64,000 nt of DNA from Niallia taxi. Lineage in GTDB: Bacteria > Bacillota > Bacilli > Bacillales > Cytobacillaceae. Positions 1-8,246 of the stretch are shown piece by piece. The notes under the pieces were generated by a model. That model was not told the origin of the DNA, searched no databases, and was given only the letters and a program-made list of their open reading frames with translations. The stretch is taken from assembly GCF_032818155.1 (NCBI RefSeq), contig NZ_CP102589.1, positions 854,001 through 918,000 on the forward strand, read 5' to 3'. The translations under genes were made by a program, and so were the position numbers. Position 1 is the first letter of the stretch. Each line of letters opens with the position of its first letter.

Positions 1-1547
1 TAGCTGCTGTTTGTGTCTGCAATGATTTCCTTAAAGATGCTGTCACCTTGTCCTGCCTGGTACTTCAAGTATTGCAGGAACAAGTAGGAAAGGGAATAGT
101 TTGCTAATGTGTCTCCATAATAATCCCAGTTAAGTAAGGACTGTCCTGCTGTAATGCTTGTGCTGGTGTTATAATAATCAATCCTGCTTTGCAGGACATT
201 CTTTGCGTATATTTGCTCTGCTGCCATCGACATGCCTTCATCAAGCCATGTGTCTAGCTGTGCTGTTCCTTGAATGAACACGTTTTGATTATAGCTGACC
301 ATATGCTGGAACTCGTGGGCAAGTGTCATATAGGCTTCAGAGACGTCTGGTTCACCACCGGATTTTTCCATGAGCGGGTACGTATCAAGGTAGAAAATCT
401 CTGACTTATTTGAGTTTGTGTAATTATATAAGTCGACAGGTGAAAAGTAGCCTGCAACAAAACCGCCTGTGCCATCAAAGCCGTCCTGAATATCAAATGT
501 AAGAATGTTAACCTTTCCATCATTATTTACATCTGATTCATTCCCAAAATTCGCTGTCACTGTACTGTGAATAGAGTCATCAAATTCCTTGCCAAGCTGT
601 GCAGCCTCCTCAGCTGTTATCTCATTATTGTATACCCATACATTATTGTGTGTGCCGCTGTACAGGAGTTTTGCTGTTAGCTGGTAATTTTGCTCTGTTT
701 CCATATTTGTGACCCAAAAGGATTTACTGTCTCCTTCTTCATAGGAGGCAAGAACTGATCTAGTATTTCGTGCTGTTACCTTATCCGCATCCTCTGAATC
801 GAAGGGAATAACATAATCAAGCATATACGCTTCTTTTTCGAGATTTTTGTTAAGCGAATATTCGTCATTGTTTATTTGCATGGAGCCTGTACTTTCACTC
901 ACATAGGCATTCGTCGATTCATTGTTGATTAAGCTGTAATAGCTTGTCCCACTGCTGGTGTTCAACGCTGTTCCTGTATAAAAAGGATTTGTTACCTTAA
1001 AATAAATAGTGTCCGTATAATATAAATCAGACTGGGTCTTGGAGATGCCAAGCCGGATGTATATATAGGGACTATCATGATAAAGCGATTTAGGAACACT
1101 AATATCGAGCTTCATGTTGCCGAACGAGGAAGACATGTCCTTTGAAACGCCTCCAATATACGACATTGATCCGTTACTGTTCGTATAAAATTCAATTGCC
1201 AGAAAGGCGTCCTTTATCGTACTGTCGTTTTGCAGAGAAAGATGCATATCCATCGCGGAATCCATTGTTTCAGACGAAGTTACACCAATATAAGTAATCG
1301 CATTCATGCTGCCGACACTGTCTGTTAAGTTACCAACAGCTGCACCATCTCTAATGAGCGGAAAATCCTCAGCACTGTCAAAATCAAAGCTTTTGCTTAT
1401 ATCAAGGCGCGGAATCATATTCATATTCAAGCTAGTGCTAACAGCCGCCACTCTCAAGGAAGTTTCCTCAGAGGATTGGGCAAAAGCACTGCAAGGCACT
1501 GAAAAGAGTAAAAAAATCGCAGACACCCCAGAAATCATTTTCCTCAA
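1..1547 (-). CDS. Secreted M30-like (hyicolysin-type) zinc metalloprotease, partial
   Basis: The reading frame stays open on the minus strand from a TTG codon at 1547 to the left edge, so about 515 residues are visible and the C-terminus is missing. The start begins with a short signal peptide (about residues 1-22, ending in Ala-Phe-Ala) and follows AGGAAGG at 11 nt. The zinc motif HEFQHM lies at residues 411-416, followed about 20 residues later by a W-L-D-E-G-M-S segment. That pairing is typical of the M30/hyicolysin family of secreted neutral proteases. Residues 23-400 are a Ser/Thr/Asn-rich region of extracellular character. The assignment rests on these motifs only. It is divergent from the PPC-repeat gene at 1821. 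Confidence 0.75.
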   Translation of the reverse strand, partial: MRKMISGVSAIFLLFSVPCSAFAQSSEETSLRVAAVSTSLNMNMIPRLDISKSFDFDSAEDFPLIRDGAAVGNLTDSVGSMNAITYIGVTSSETMDSAMDMHLSLQNDSTIKDAFLAIEFYTNSNGSMSYIGGVSKDMSSSFGNMKLDISVPKSLYHDSPYIYIRLGISKTQSDLYYTDTIYFKVTNPFYTGTALNTSSGTSYYSLINNESTNAYVSESTGSMQINNDEYSLNKNLEKEAYMLDYVIPFDSEDADKVTARNTRSVLASYEEGDSKSFWVTNMETEQNYQLTAKLLYSGTHNNVWVYNNEITAEEAAQLGKEFDDSIHSTVTANFGNESDVNNDGKVNILTFDIQDGFDGTGGFVAGYFSPVDLYNYTNSNKSEIFYLDTYPLMEKSGGEPDVSEAYMTLAHEFQHMVSYNQNVFIQGTAQLDTWLDEGMSMAAEQIYAKNVLQSRIDYYNTSTSITAGQSLLNWDYYGDTLANYSLSYLFLQYLKYQAGQGDSIFKEIIADTNSS

Positions 1548-1820
1548 TTGTCGTTCATCCTTCCTGAATAAAACCAAATAAAAAACTTGTTTTCTATTCT
1601 ATCGGAGGATTTTAAGTAGATTGTAATAGTAAAAGATTCCTGAGTATTGACGAATTTTGTCGGAAAGTTTAACTAGTAAATATTTCCTAGTGGAAGTATG
1701 ATATGAATGGAATCTTTAGGTATTTAGAAGGAATAACAGTGGAAGAGAAATTACTGTTTAGTGTTTTTCTATTACAAAGAGTTAGGTTACTAGAATCTAA
1801 AAAAGGGGAGACTGAGGAAA

Positions 1821-4130
1821 TTGAAACAGAGGAATATTTTAGTTGCAATCATACTAGTGCTTGGATTATTGATATTTAGCAAAGGTAATGCTGTACTTGC
1901 AGATGCTGGAGATGCCGTGTCTATTAACACAAATCAATCATATAGCAGCACGCTTAAAGATTATGATGATGAGGACTATTATAAAGTCACATTGGCGGAG
2001 GATGGAAACATAATTCTATCCATGAACCAGAAGGCTAATGTAAGTTGGTATGCAAGTATTGAAAACAGTAGTGGGGAAGTTCTTGAGGACTTTAATACAG
2101 ATGACAGTGCGATGGTTTCTGGGGCTGCTTCAAGACAGGTAGGTTTACCAAAAGGCACATATTACATAAAGATAGATAATTATTATAATGCAACAGGCGT
2201 AAAATATACTTTTTCTGTACAATTTACTAAAAGTAGCTTTTACGAAAAAGAGAGTAATAACAGTATAACGGCAGCAAATGCAATTGATACAGACAAGATA
2301 TATAAAGGGACTATCACAGATTATGATGACAGCGATTTTTATAAATTTACCATTAGTGAAGACGGCAATATTGCGTTGTCAATAAAAAACAAAGCAGGCA
2401 CAAGCTGGTTTGGGCATATTCAGGACAGCAAAGGCATCATTTATGAAGATTTGAATTCCGATGACAGTGAGTTAGTCGATGGCTATTCAATAACAGAGGT
2501 AGGTCTTCCAAAAGGCACGTACTATATTAAACTAAATGGGTATTCATCCTATAGTCATGTTCCTTATGAATTCAAAGTTGGCTATATAAAAAGTAATTTT
2601 TATGAAAAAGAAAGTAATAATAATGTGACATCCGCAAATAGTCTTAGTTTAAATCAGACGTATTATGGAAGAATTAGTGAATATGACGATGATGATTTTT
2701 ATAAATTTACACTTGCAAGTGATGGGAAAGTTGTACTTTCTCTAAAAAACTTGGCGGGATCAAGCTGGGAAGCCAAAATTCATAATAGCAAAGGGGAAAT
2801 TTATCAGACACTGTATTCCGATGACAGTGAATTAGTGGATGGGTATGCTTCTGCCAGTATTGGCCTTCCAAAAGGTACATATTATATAAAGATGACGAAT
2901 TACAGCAATACTGTTAATAAGCAATATGAATTGAAAGCTGCATTTACAGGCAGTAATAATTACGAAAAAGAGTTTAACGATAATCTTGCAACAGCTAATT
3001 TAATGAATTTAAATCAATTGTATTACGGTAATAGTAATACTTCTTATGATAAAGATATTTATAAATTCACCCTTCCTGCAGACGGTAATATATCGGTCAA
3101 GTTAAAGCAGGTTCCAAACATGGATTGGCAGGCAACAGTGCAGAATAGTTCAGGTACAAGCTATGTAGAATTAGAAACAAATGACAGTGAGCTAGCAACA
3201 GGATATGCTACGGCAAACAAAATGATGAAAAAAGGTACCTACTATTTAGTAATAGAACGTAATTATGGTGATTACTTTAATGCAGCATATGCAGCGAGTG
3301 TAACTCTTCAAACGAGTCCAATAAGTGCCTCAAAGGTGAAGTTAGAGAATAATAAGGGGAAAGACGATAAAATATCAGTATCTGGTCTTGTAAAGGGAGA
3401 TGTTATCAAGGTCTATAATGCAAGTTCAAAAGGACAGGTAATTGCCCAAAATACAGCAGGCAGCAGCACACTCACGCTTTCTGTTAAGCAGATTGGCTTG
3501 AAGTCAGGAAAAGTGTATATTTCTGTAACAAAAGCCGGCATGACAGAAAGCTCTAGAGTTGGTATTTCATATACTGGTGAACAGTCAGATCCACTAAAGG
3601 TAAGCCAAGTAAAGGTGTATAACAATAAAGGTAAAACTGATGCTGTGAATATAAGCGGTGTGTCTAAGGGAGATACTATCAAAGTGTATAATGCAAGTTC
3701 AAAAGGCAAGTTACTTGCAACAAAACAAGTAACTGGAACTTCAGGAAGTATTTCTATCAAGCAGTTAGGAACAAAATCAGGGAAAGTGTATGTAACGATT
3801 ACGAAAAGCGGCATGAAAGAGAGTGGCAGAACAGCAGTTTCTTATAAAGGAGAGCAGACAACTGCACTTAAATCTTCACAAATCAAAGTGACAAATAATA
3901 AAAAGAAAAATGACACTATCGTCGTTAAAGGAATAGCAAAGGGAGATACAATAAAGGTATACAATGCAAGTAAGAACGGGAAATTGCTTGCTTCTGGTAC
4001 ATCAAAGGGAACATCATCTACACTAACAGTTAAACAATTGGGCACAAAATCAGGAAAAGTGTACATTACCATTACAAAAAGCGGTATGACAGAAAGCAGC
4101 CGTACTTCTGTAAGTTTCAAAAAAGAATAG
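1821..4130 (+). CDS. Secreted multi-repeat protein: four PPC-like domains plus three C-terminal beta repeats
   Basis: A 769-residue exported protein with a signal peptide of about 27 residues. It starts at TTG, 10 nt after GGGGAG. Four units of about 120 residues each carry an acidic D-D-x-D-[FY]-Y-K-[FV]-T motif and end in K-G-T-Y-Y-[IL]; these match the bacterial pre-peptidase C-terminal (PPC) fold. The last about 270 residues are three roughly 90-residue units with recurrent V-Y-N-A-S and S-G-K-V-Y motifs, probably Ig-like beta domains. I see no catalytic motif and no LPXTG anchor. PPC domains normally accompany secreted proteases, and an M30-like protease is encoded divergently next door, so an adhesive or protease-associated role is possible but inferred. 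Confidence 0.75.
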   Translation: MKQRNILVAIILVLGLLIFSKGNAVLADAGDAVSINTNQSYSSTLKDYDDEDYYKVTLAEDGNIILSMNQKANVSWYASIENSSGEVLEDFNTDDSAMVSGAASRQVGLPKGTYYIKIDNYYNATGVKYTFSVQFTKSSFYEKESNNSITAANAIDTDKIYKGTITDYDDSDFYKFTISEDGNIALSIKNKAGTSWFGHIQDSKGIIYEDLNSDDSELVDGYSITEVGLPKGTYYIKLNGYSSYSHVPYEFKVGYIKSNFYEKESNNNVTSANSLSLNQTYYGRISEYDDDDFYKFTLASDGKVVLSLKNLAGSSWEAKIHNSKGEIYQTLYSDDSELVDGYASASIGLPKGTYYIKMTNYSNTVNKQYELKAAFTGSNNYEKEFNDNLATANLMNLNQLYYGNSNTSYDKDIYKFTLPADGNISVKLKQVPNMDWQATVQNSSGTSYVELETNDSELATGYATANKMMKKGTYYLVIERNYGDYFNAAYAASVTLQTSPISASKVKLENNKGKDDKISVSGLVKGDVIKVYNASSKGQVIAQNTAGSSTLTLSVKQIGLKSGKVYISVTKAGMTESSRVGISYTGEQSDPLKVSQVKVYNNKGKTDAVNISGVSKGDTIKVYNASSKGKLLATKQVTGTSGSISIKQLGTKSGKVYVTITKSGMKESGRTAVSYKGEQTTALKSSQIKVTNNKKKNDTIVVKGIAKGDTIKVYNASKNGKLLASGTSKGTSSTLTVKQLGTKSGKVYITITKSGMTESSRTSVSFKKE

Positions 4131-4170
4131 TTTTAATAGGTTGCGGGCAGAAATTTTGGCTATAAAAACA

Positions 4171-4208
4171 GAAAAGGAAGAACTGGGAATTTGCGGTTCT
4201 TCCTTTTC
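4171..4208. terminator. Bidirectional terminator
   Basis: A 13-bp perfect inverted repeat (arms 4171-4183 and 4196-4208, GAAAAGGAAGAAC) with A-rich and T-rich outer arms. It lies between the convergent genes ending at 4130 and 4210. Confidence 0.75.
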
Positions 4209-4209
4209 T

Positions 4210-4632
4210 TCATGAAGATCTTCTCGTCCGCCCAGCCTTTGCCTTTTTCGTTGATGCTCTCCTAATAGCAAAAGAGATAATTCTATATATCACATAAATG
4301 GCAAAAAACAGTAAAAACCCGTAAATGCCGACAACAGCATCTTGGAATTCCATATTGCCTCTGCCTGTGATGCCTTGCTGTATTTCGATTGCGAAGACAA
4401 GGACTAAGATGAGTGTGAAGGTATAGATGAAGGAAATGCTTGTGATGCTCCACTTTGCGAGCCTTTTGAAGATAAAATGAACAATGAAAAAGGAAAGGAT
4501 ACCGATGATGCCGATAATCCAAAGATGCAAATCCTTATCTGTAGCTTGTAAGCCAAGATGGTTGGCTGCATTCATGATTATGTCATGTATTTCGTTCATA
4601 ATTGCTGCGATAAACCGAATAATATCTGCCAT
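4210..4632 (-). CDS. Small integral membrane protein, unknown function
   Basis: A 140-residue protein starting at ATG behind AGGAGG. After an amphipathic N-terminal stretch (about residues 1-35) there are three likely membrane segments near residues 37-56, 64-84 and 98-118. The C-terminal tail (about 120-140) is strongly basic with Lys/Arg runs, so it is probably cytoplasmic. I do not recognise the family. Its neighbours, a PPC protein and a ComK homologue, give no functional clue. The last codons lie next to the terminator hairpin shared with the convergent gene. Confidence 0.65.
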   Translation of the reverse strand: MADIIRFIAAIMNEIHDIIMNAANHLGLQATDKDLHLWIIGIIGILSFFIVHFIFKRLAKWSITSISFIYTFTLILVLVFAIEIQQGITGRGNMEFQDAVVGIYGFLLFFAIYVIYRIISFAIRRASTKKAKAGRTRRSS

Positions 4633-4761
4633 ATATTCCTCCTAATCAACACTTTATACCATTAATAACTTATTTTATTATTGTTGGCAAGAAATTATGG
4701 CATTACAGGGGGATCGCCGCTCAATGCTTTCACACACATCCATGTTCTGTACATCTGCTTA

Positions 4762-5181
4762 TCAAGAGTATGAGGGGATGCCTGCCTTTAGCTGCAGCTT
4801 TTGGCCATTTTGAAACAAAACCGTCGTCTCTTTATTTGTAACAGAGGCAGCAGCAGAAATAAGATTTACATGGGAGAAAAAAATCCAGTGGCAGTCCATT
4901 TGACTTGGAGACTGGGTCGGAAATGCATAGATGTTTTTGCGGGGGTTAATGGGGATAGGCACCTTCCTTTTTATACCTGTCAAAAAGGACATCGAGGACC
5001 GTCGTCCATCGTATTCTGCTCCGCCGATTAATGCTGCGTGCTTAATCAGCTCCAGCGGCGTTTTCTTTACGTAGTATTCCTCTTTTCCCTCCATGGCAAT
5101 TGTACCGTACTCCAGGTTGTATGCAGGTATTAGGGCAAGCGTTTTTTCACTGATTTCATAATCATTGCAGATCTTTTCCAT
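4762..5181 (-). CDS. comK: Short ComK-family competence regulator homologue
   Basis: A 139-residue protein resembling the competence transcription factor ComK. Matching features in order are an N-terminal 'TLALIP' strand, the G-R-R-S/x-x-x-x-T-G-I-K segment, a P-I-x-x-x-P-R-K-x-I-x-x-F-P-T-x-S segment, C-x-W-I, and the T-T-V-x-F-x-N-G-x-x-L-x-L stretch. ComK binds paired AT boxes (AAAAN5TTTT) and activates DNA-uptake genes. The chosen ATG at 5181 has AGGAG at 9 nt; an ATG two codons upstream is too close to it. B. subtilis ComK is about 192 residues, so the C-terminal roughly 45 residues are absent. It may be a ComK paralogue or a decayed copy. An XRE regulator lies 160 bp upstream on the same strand. 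Confidence 0.7.
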   Translation of the reverse strand: MEKICNDYEISEKTLALIPAYNLEYGTIAMEGKEEYYVKKTPLELIKHAALIGGAEYDGRRSSMSFLTGIKRKVPIPINPRKNIYAFPTQSPSQMDCHWIFFSHVNLISAAASVTNKETTVLFQNGQKLQLKAGIPSYS

Positions 5182-5341
5182 AGCCATACACTCCTTATTT
5201 GGGATAAAAGGGAGGTTTGTATGCAGCATGCTCTAAGAAAGAGAAAAATTTTTTGCGGAAGGTATTCTCTTGCATTTCTTGGATAAAGTAAAAAATACAG
5301 GATTGGAGAGGATTTAAAGGGGGGAAGGAAGCTCGAAAAGA

Positions 5342-5587
5342 CTAAAACTGTTCCTTGTACTCCTTTTCTGCCTGTATGAAAAGAAAACTAGGATTGATGC
5401 CGAGTTCCTTGCATAGCTTATATAGTGTAAAGGATTTTGGGATAGATGTGCCTCGTTCGATTCTGCCGATGAAATTTGGGCTCATGCTTGTCCGTTCTGC
5501 AAGCCCTTCAAGGGATAAGCCCCTTTTCATTCTCGCATAACGGATTTGTTTTCCTAATGAACTCGCAAAAAATTTCTCATTAATCAT
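5342..5587 (-). CDS. XRE-family DNA-binding regulator
   Basis: An 81-residue protein that is essentially one Cro/C1-type helix-turn-helix (about residues 13-70: 'GKQIRYARMKRGLSLEGLA', then a recognition helix and an R-I-E-R-G motif). Such proteins are single-domain repressors or activators. The ATG at 5587 is preferred because AGAAGG lies 6 nt upstream. The longer frame from a GTG at 5638 has no ribosome binding site. It lies upstream of the ComK homologue on the same strand, so control of that gene is possible but unproven. Confidence 0.75.
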   Translation of the reverse strand: MINEKFFASSLGKQIRYARMKRGLSLEGLAERTSMSPNFIGRIERGTSIPKSFTLYKLCKELGINPSFLFIQAEKEYKEQF

Positions 5588-5865
5588 GTCAAACCTTCTT
5601 TTAGCATTATTATCCATTAAAAAAGAAGGCGTTTCCACAACCGGAAGTTAGTGATTTTACATTAATAGTAAATAGTTTGTGAAAAAAACTTGAACGCACA
5701 TCTTTTAATGTAAATCCCATTATGGCACGTTTGGACATGTACGTCTTCGGCATTTCGCATCATTCTTTAAAAAAAAGTTTGTAAGTGGAGAGTTTTTTGA
5801 AGGGAAAAAAGAAATAGAGGTCGAAATATTTAGGAGAGCAGTACTTTTTTTAAATTCTTGAAAGG

Positions 5866-6717
5866 GTGATTTTTATTGTTATTCAATCAGCAAAACTAAC
5901 CAGTCTAGCTAAAGAATGTTTAGAAAACTACGAACTGAAAAAAGATTTATCCTGTGTTGTAAAAACTTCTATGCCTATTTTGTATTTTGGCAATATCAAA
6001 AAATATTTTGATTCCCCGATCCGTATTGTTACAGTCGGTTTGAATCCTTCCAAGAAGGAATTCCCTGACCCAGACCCTTTCCTACGCTTTCAGTCAATGA
6101 AAAAAGACCAATACTATGATTTCAATCAGCAATATTTGGCTGCCCTAAACGAATACTTCCAAGATAAGCCGTATAAAGAATGGTTTGATCCAGCTTATGA
6201 GCCGTTATTGAACGGCCTTAATGCCAGCTTCTATGGAAACATGGAAAACACGGCCATTCATACAGATATTTGTTCGTCCCTTGCGACTTCTCAAACTTGG
6301 GAAACGCTCAGTAAAGAAGAGCAACGCAAGCTGGAGGCTGACAGTGTCCAGCTTTGGCACAAGCTTATTGATTATTTGGAGCCGGATGTTATCCTTCTGT
6401 CTGTTGCAGGCGAGCATCTTTCTAAAATCCGCTTTGAAACAATTAATGACTGGGAAACAGTTTATACGACACAAATGGATCGCCCGTATTTGCTTAACAG
6501 TAAAAGAATAGCCTTAAGCAGCGGCAAGCAGTCATCCATCTATTTCGGAAGAGCAGCAGAATTACCGTTTGGGTTTATTTCAGGTGAAACGAAATATTCC
6601 ATTGGTAAGCATCTGAAGAAGCTGACAGAAAAGTTGGAATACAACCCAGCCTTTGGTCAAGCCTATATGTTCTCTGCATTGAATATCGACCAAAACGACA
6701 GCGAGATTTTTGGTTAA
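5866..6717 (+). CDS. Uracil-DNA-glycosylase-like superfamily protein (tentative)
   Basis: About 280 residues, apparently soluble. A V-T-V-G-L-N-P-S motif near residues 55-62 resembles the G-[IL]-N-P-[GS] motif 1 of the MUG/TDG branch of uracil-DNA glycosylases. A conserved-looking H-T-D-I-C-S-S-L segment follows near residue 132, and S-S-G-K-Q-S-S near 219 could be motif 3. Function is therefore only suggested. The start is odd: the sole GTG (5866) lies inside the ribosome binding site AAAGGGTGAT, and an in-frame ATT at 5875 is at normal spacing. An in-frame TAA at 5851 rules out a longer protein. A strong terminator follows. Confidence 0.6.
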   Translation: MIFIVIQSAKLTSLAKECLENYELKKDLSCVVKTSMPILYFGNIKKYFDSPIRIVTVGLNPSKKEFPDPDPFLRFQSMKKDQYYDFNQQYLAALNEYFQDKPYKEWFDPAYEPLLNGLNASFYGNMENTAIHTDICSSLATSQTWETLSKEEQRKLEADSVQLWHKLIDYLEPDVILLSVAGEHLSKIRFETINDWETVYTTQMDRPYLLNSKRIALSSGKQSSIYFGRAAELPFGFISGETKYSIGKHLKKLTEKLEYNPAFGQAYMFSALNIDQNDSEIFG

Positions 6718-6725
6718 ACAAGAAG

Positions 6726-6757
6726 TAAGCCTCCAAGCTTTGGAGGCTTATTTTTTA
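6726..6757 (+). terminator. Rho-independent terminator
   Basis: A near-perfect palindrome at 6726-6750 (TAAGCCTCCA arm and its complement) followed by a T run. It closes the UDG-like gene and also serves the end of the small convergent gene at 6755. Confidence 0.85.
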
Positions 6758-6883
6758 TTCGTTATCCTTTTGCTCATCAGATTCTTTTTGTTCTTCTTTT
6801 AAATTCTTCACTTGTTCTTCGACTTTCTTTTCATCAAGTGGACGGTCCACTGTTTTGTCTTTTAAATCATTAGGTTTAACCAT
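6755..6883 (-). CDS. Tiny highly charged protein (42 aa)
   Basis: The frame M-V-K-P-N-D-L-K-D-K... ends D-N-E-stop. It is rich in Lys, Glu, Gln and Asp, contains no Cys or Trp and is probably helical. The ATG at 6883 follows AAAGGAGG at ideal spacing. I do not recognise the family. Its promoter/leader is almost the same as that of the unlinked 45-residue gene at 17532-17669, including a GTTTAA hexamer, a TCTATATATA box and the distance to ATG. This supports a real gene in a shared regulon, perhaps general stress. Confidence 0.7.
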   Translation of the reverse strand: MVKPNDLKDKTVDRPLDEKKVEEQVKNLKEEQKESDEQKDNE

Positions 6884-7238
6884 TTCGGACAGCCTCCTTT
6901 AAAAGTTTGTACTATATATATAGACGCTGTGGAAAATTTTAAACCCATATCTGAAAAGCAGGTACACTGCAAAGCCTGTGTAAATTTCTGAGATGCCTTT
7001 TAAGGAGATGTTATGGTTATGTGGACAAGAGCAGGAAAAACATTAAAAGCAACAGGAGAATTTTTAATTTAGTGTAAAGAATTATGTTGTTTATACTAAA
7101 AAAATTCCATTTCCGTTTTTGCTTTTATAATTGTTTGTATAATAGATTGGTAATCAACAAGTAGTGCTATCTAATGAAAGAAAAATTCTGCTAGACGGCA
7201 AAGAAACGCTGAAAAGCTAGTGGAGGTTAAAACAATAC
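6884..7238 (+). other. Intergenic region upstream of the polysaccharide cluster
   Basis: Apart from the small-gene promoter at 6915-6944, this AT-rich stretch contains a likely -10 box TATAAT at 7138-7143 for the downstream operon, with only a weak -35. I compared the leader (about 7147-7220) with c-di-GMP riboswitch patterns and found no convincing match. Confidence 0.4.
6915..6944 (-). promoter_or_regulatory. Candidate promoter of the 42-aa gene (SigB-like -35)
   Basis: On the minus strand GTTTAA (6944-6939) is followed after 14 nt by TCTATATATA (6924-6915), 31 nt before the ATG. The -35 fits SigB (GTTTAA). The -10 read as GTCTAT fits GGGTAT in only 4 of 6 positions. The identical layout before the gene at 17669 is the main support. 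Confidence 0.45.
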
Positions 7239-8216
7239 ATGACTAATCCGTTAATAAGCATTATCGTACCGATTTATAATGTTGAGGCATATATGGCAAG
7301 ATGCTTTATTTCTATTAGTAGCCAGACATACCGAAATATTGAAATAATCGCGGTAAATGACGGCTCAACAGATAACTCCTTCCGTATTTTAGAGGGGCTT
7401 GGGAAAGAGGACGATCGAATACATATTTTACATAAAGAAAATGGCGGGCAGGCAAGTGCCCGCAATCTTGGGATGAGTGTGGCCAAAGGTGATTATTTCA
7501 TGTTTGTCGACAGTGATGATTTTATGGACAGCAATGCTGTTCAAGCTTGTGTTGATGCCGTAAACAGTCAGTCTTGTGATTTAGTTGTGTTTGACTATTA
7601 CAAGCATAATAAACAAGGTCAAAATGAGCATGTCCACCTTGGCAAAGAGCTGCATAGCTGCACTACAGCACCCTGGAACAAGCTTTATAGCAGAAAGCTA
7701 TGGGAGAATCATCCTTTTCCTGAGGGCTATTGGTATGAGGATCTCGGCATCGTACCAGTGGTAGTGGCTAACGCTAATAATGTAGTGAAAATCGATAAAG
7801 CACTCTACTATTATGATGTTTCAAGGGATTCCTCACAGACAAACACGATAAACCCTTTAAAACTGAAAGATAAGATTCATATGGTTGAAAATGTTTATCG
7901 GGAATTAGAAACACAAGGAAAGCTTAATAAAAATATAAACAAGGTTGAGCAATTGTTTATCGATCATCTTTTAAATGGACTATTATTTAAGCTCATGTAT
8001 GTGGAGGATATGTCGGTAAGGCTGGAAATATCCCGCAGTATAAGAAGCACGATGGATCGCTACTTTCCAAAATGGAAGCATTCTGTGAAGCATAATAATA
8101 AAGGCATGAAGAAAATAATGAAAAGAGTCGTTATCCATCAGTACTTGAAGGGGCAGTTTCTGTTAGGAGATATGTTATTGAAGTATCCGCAGCAAATGAA
8201 AAAGAAGAGTATGTAA
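7239..8216 (+). CDS. Family 2 glycosyltransferase (EpsJ-like)
   Basis: A 325-residue GT-A enzyme. The N-terminus has the GT2 signature S-I-I-V-P-I-Y-N-V-E, followed by A-V-N-D-G-S-T-D (nucleotide binding) and the metal-binding F-V-D-S-D-D (DxD) near residue 90. It should transfer a sugar from a nucleotide-sugar donor to a lipid-linked growing saccharide on the cytoplasmic membrane face. The C-terminal third is basic and has no clear membrane span. It is the first gene of a co-directional run with pyruvyl transferase, flippase and a second GT2 (gaps 9-30 bp), so it belongs to an exopolysaccharide or wall-polymer operon. Donor and acceptor cannot be read from sequence. Confidence 0.85.
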   Translation: MTNPLISIIVPIYNVEAYMARCFISISSQTYRNIEIIAVNDGSTDNSFRILEGLGKEDDRIHILHKENGGQASARNLGMSVAKGDYFMFVDSDDFMDSNAVQACVDAVNSQSCDLVVFDYYKHNKQGQNEHVHLGKELHSCTTAPWNKLYSRKLWENHPFPEGYWYEDLGIVPVVVANANNVVKIDKALYYYDVSRDSSQTNTINPLKLKDKIHMVENVYRELETQGKLNKNINKVEQLFIDHLLNGLLFKLMYVEDMSVRLEISRSIRSTMDRYFPKWKHSVKHNNKGMKKIMKRVVIHQYLKGQFLLGDMLLKYPQQMKKKSM

Positions 8217-8246
8217 TGAGGAAAACTGAAAAAACGAGGTGCTTCT

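Noticed and set aside
3413..3814. Antisense frames of 92-133 codons opposite the C-terminal repeats of the PPC protein
   Set aside because: They mirror the repeated codons of the real gene on the other strand and have no ribosome sites.
7147..7220. Possible c-di-GMP riboswitch before the polysaccharide cluster (GGCAAAGAAACG)
   Set aside because: Only isolated blocks resemble the GEMM core; the paired stems and the order of conserved loops are not present.
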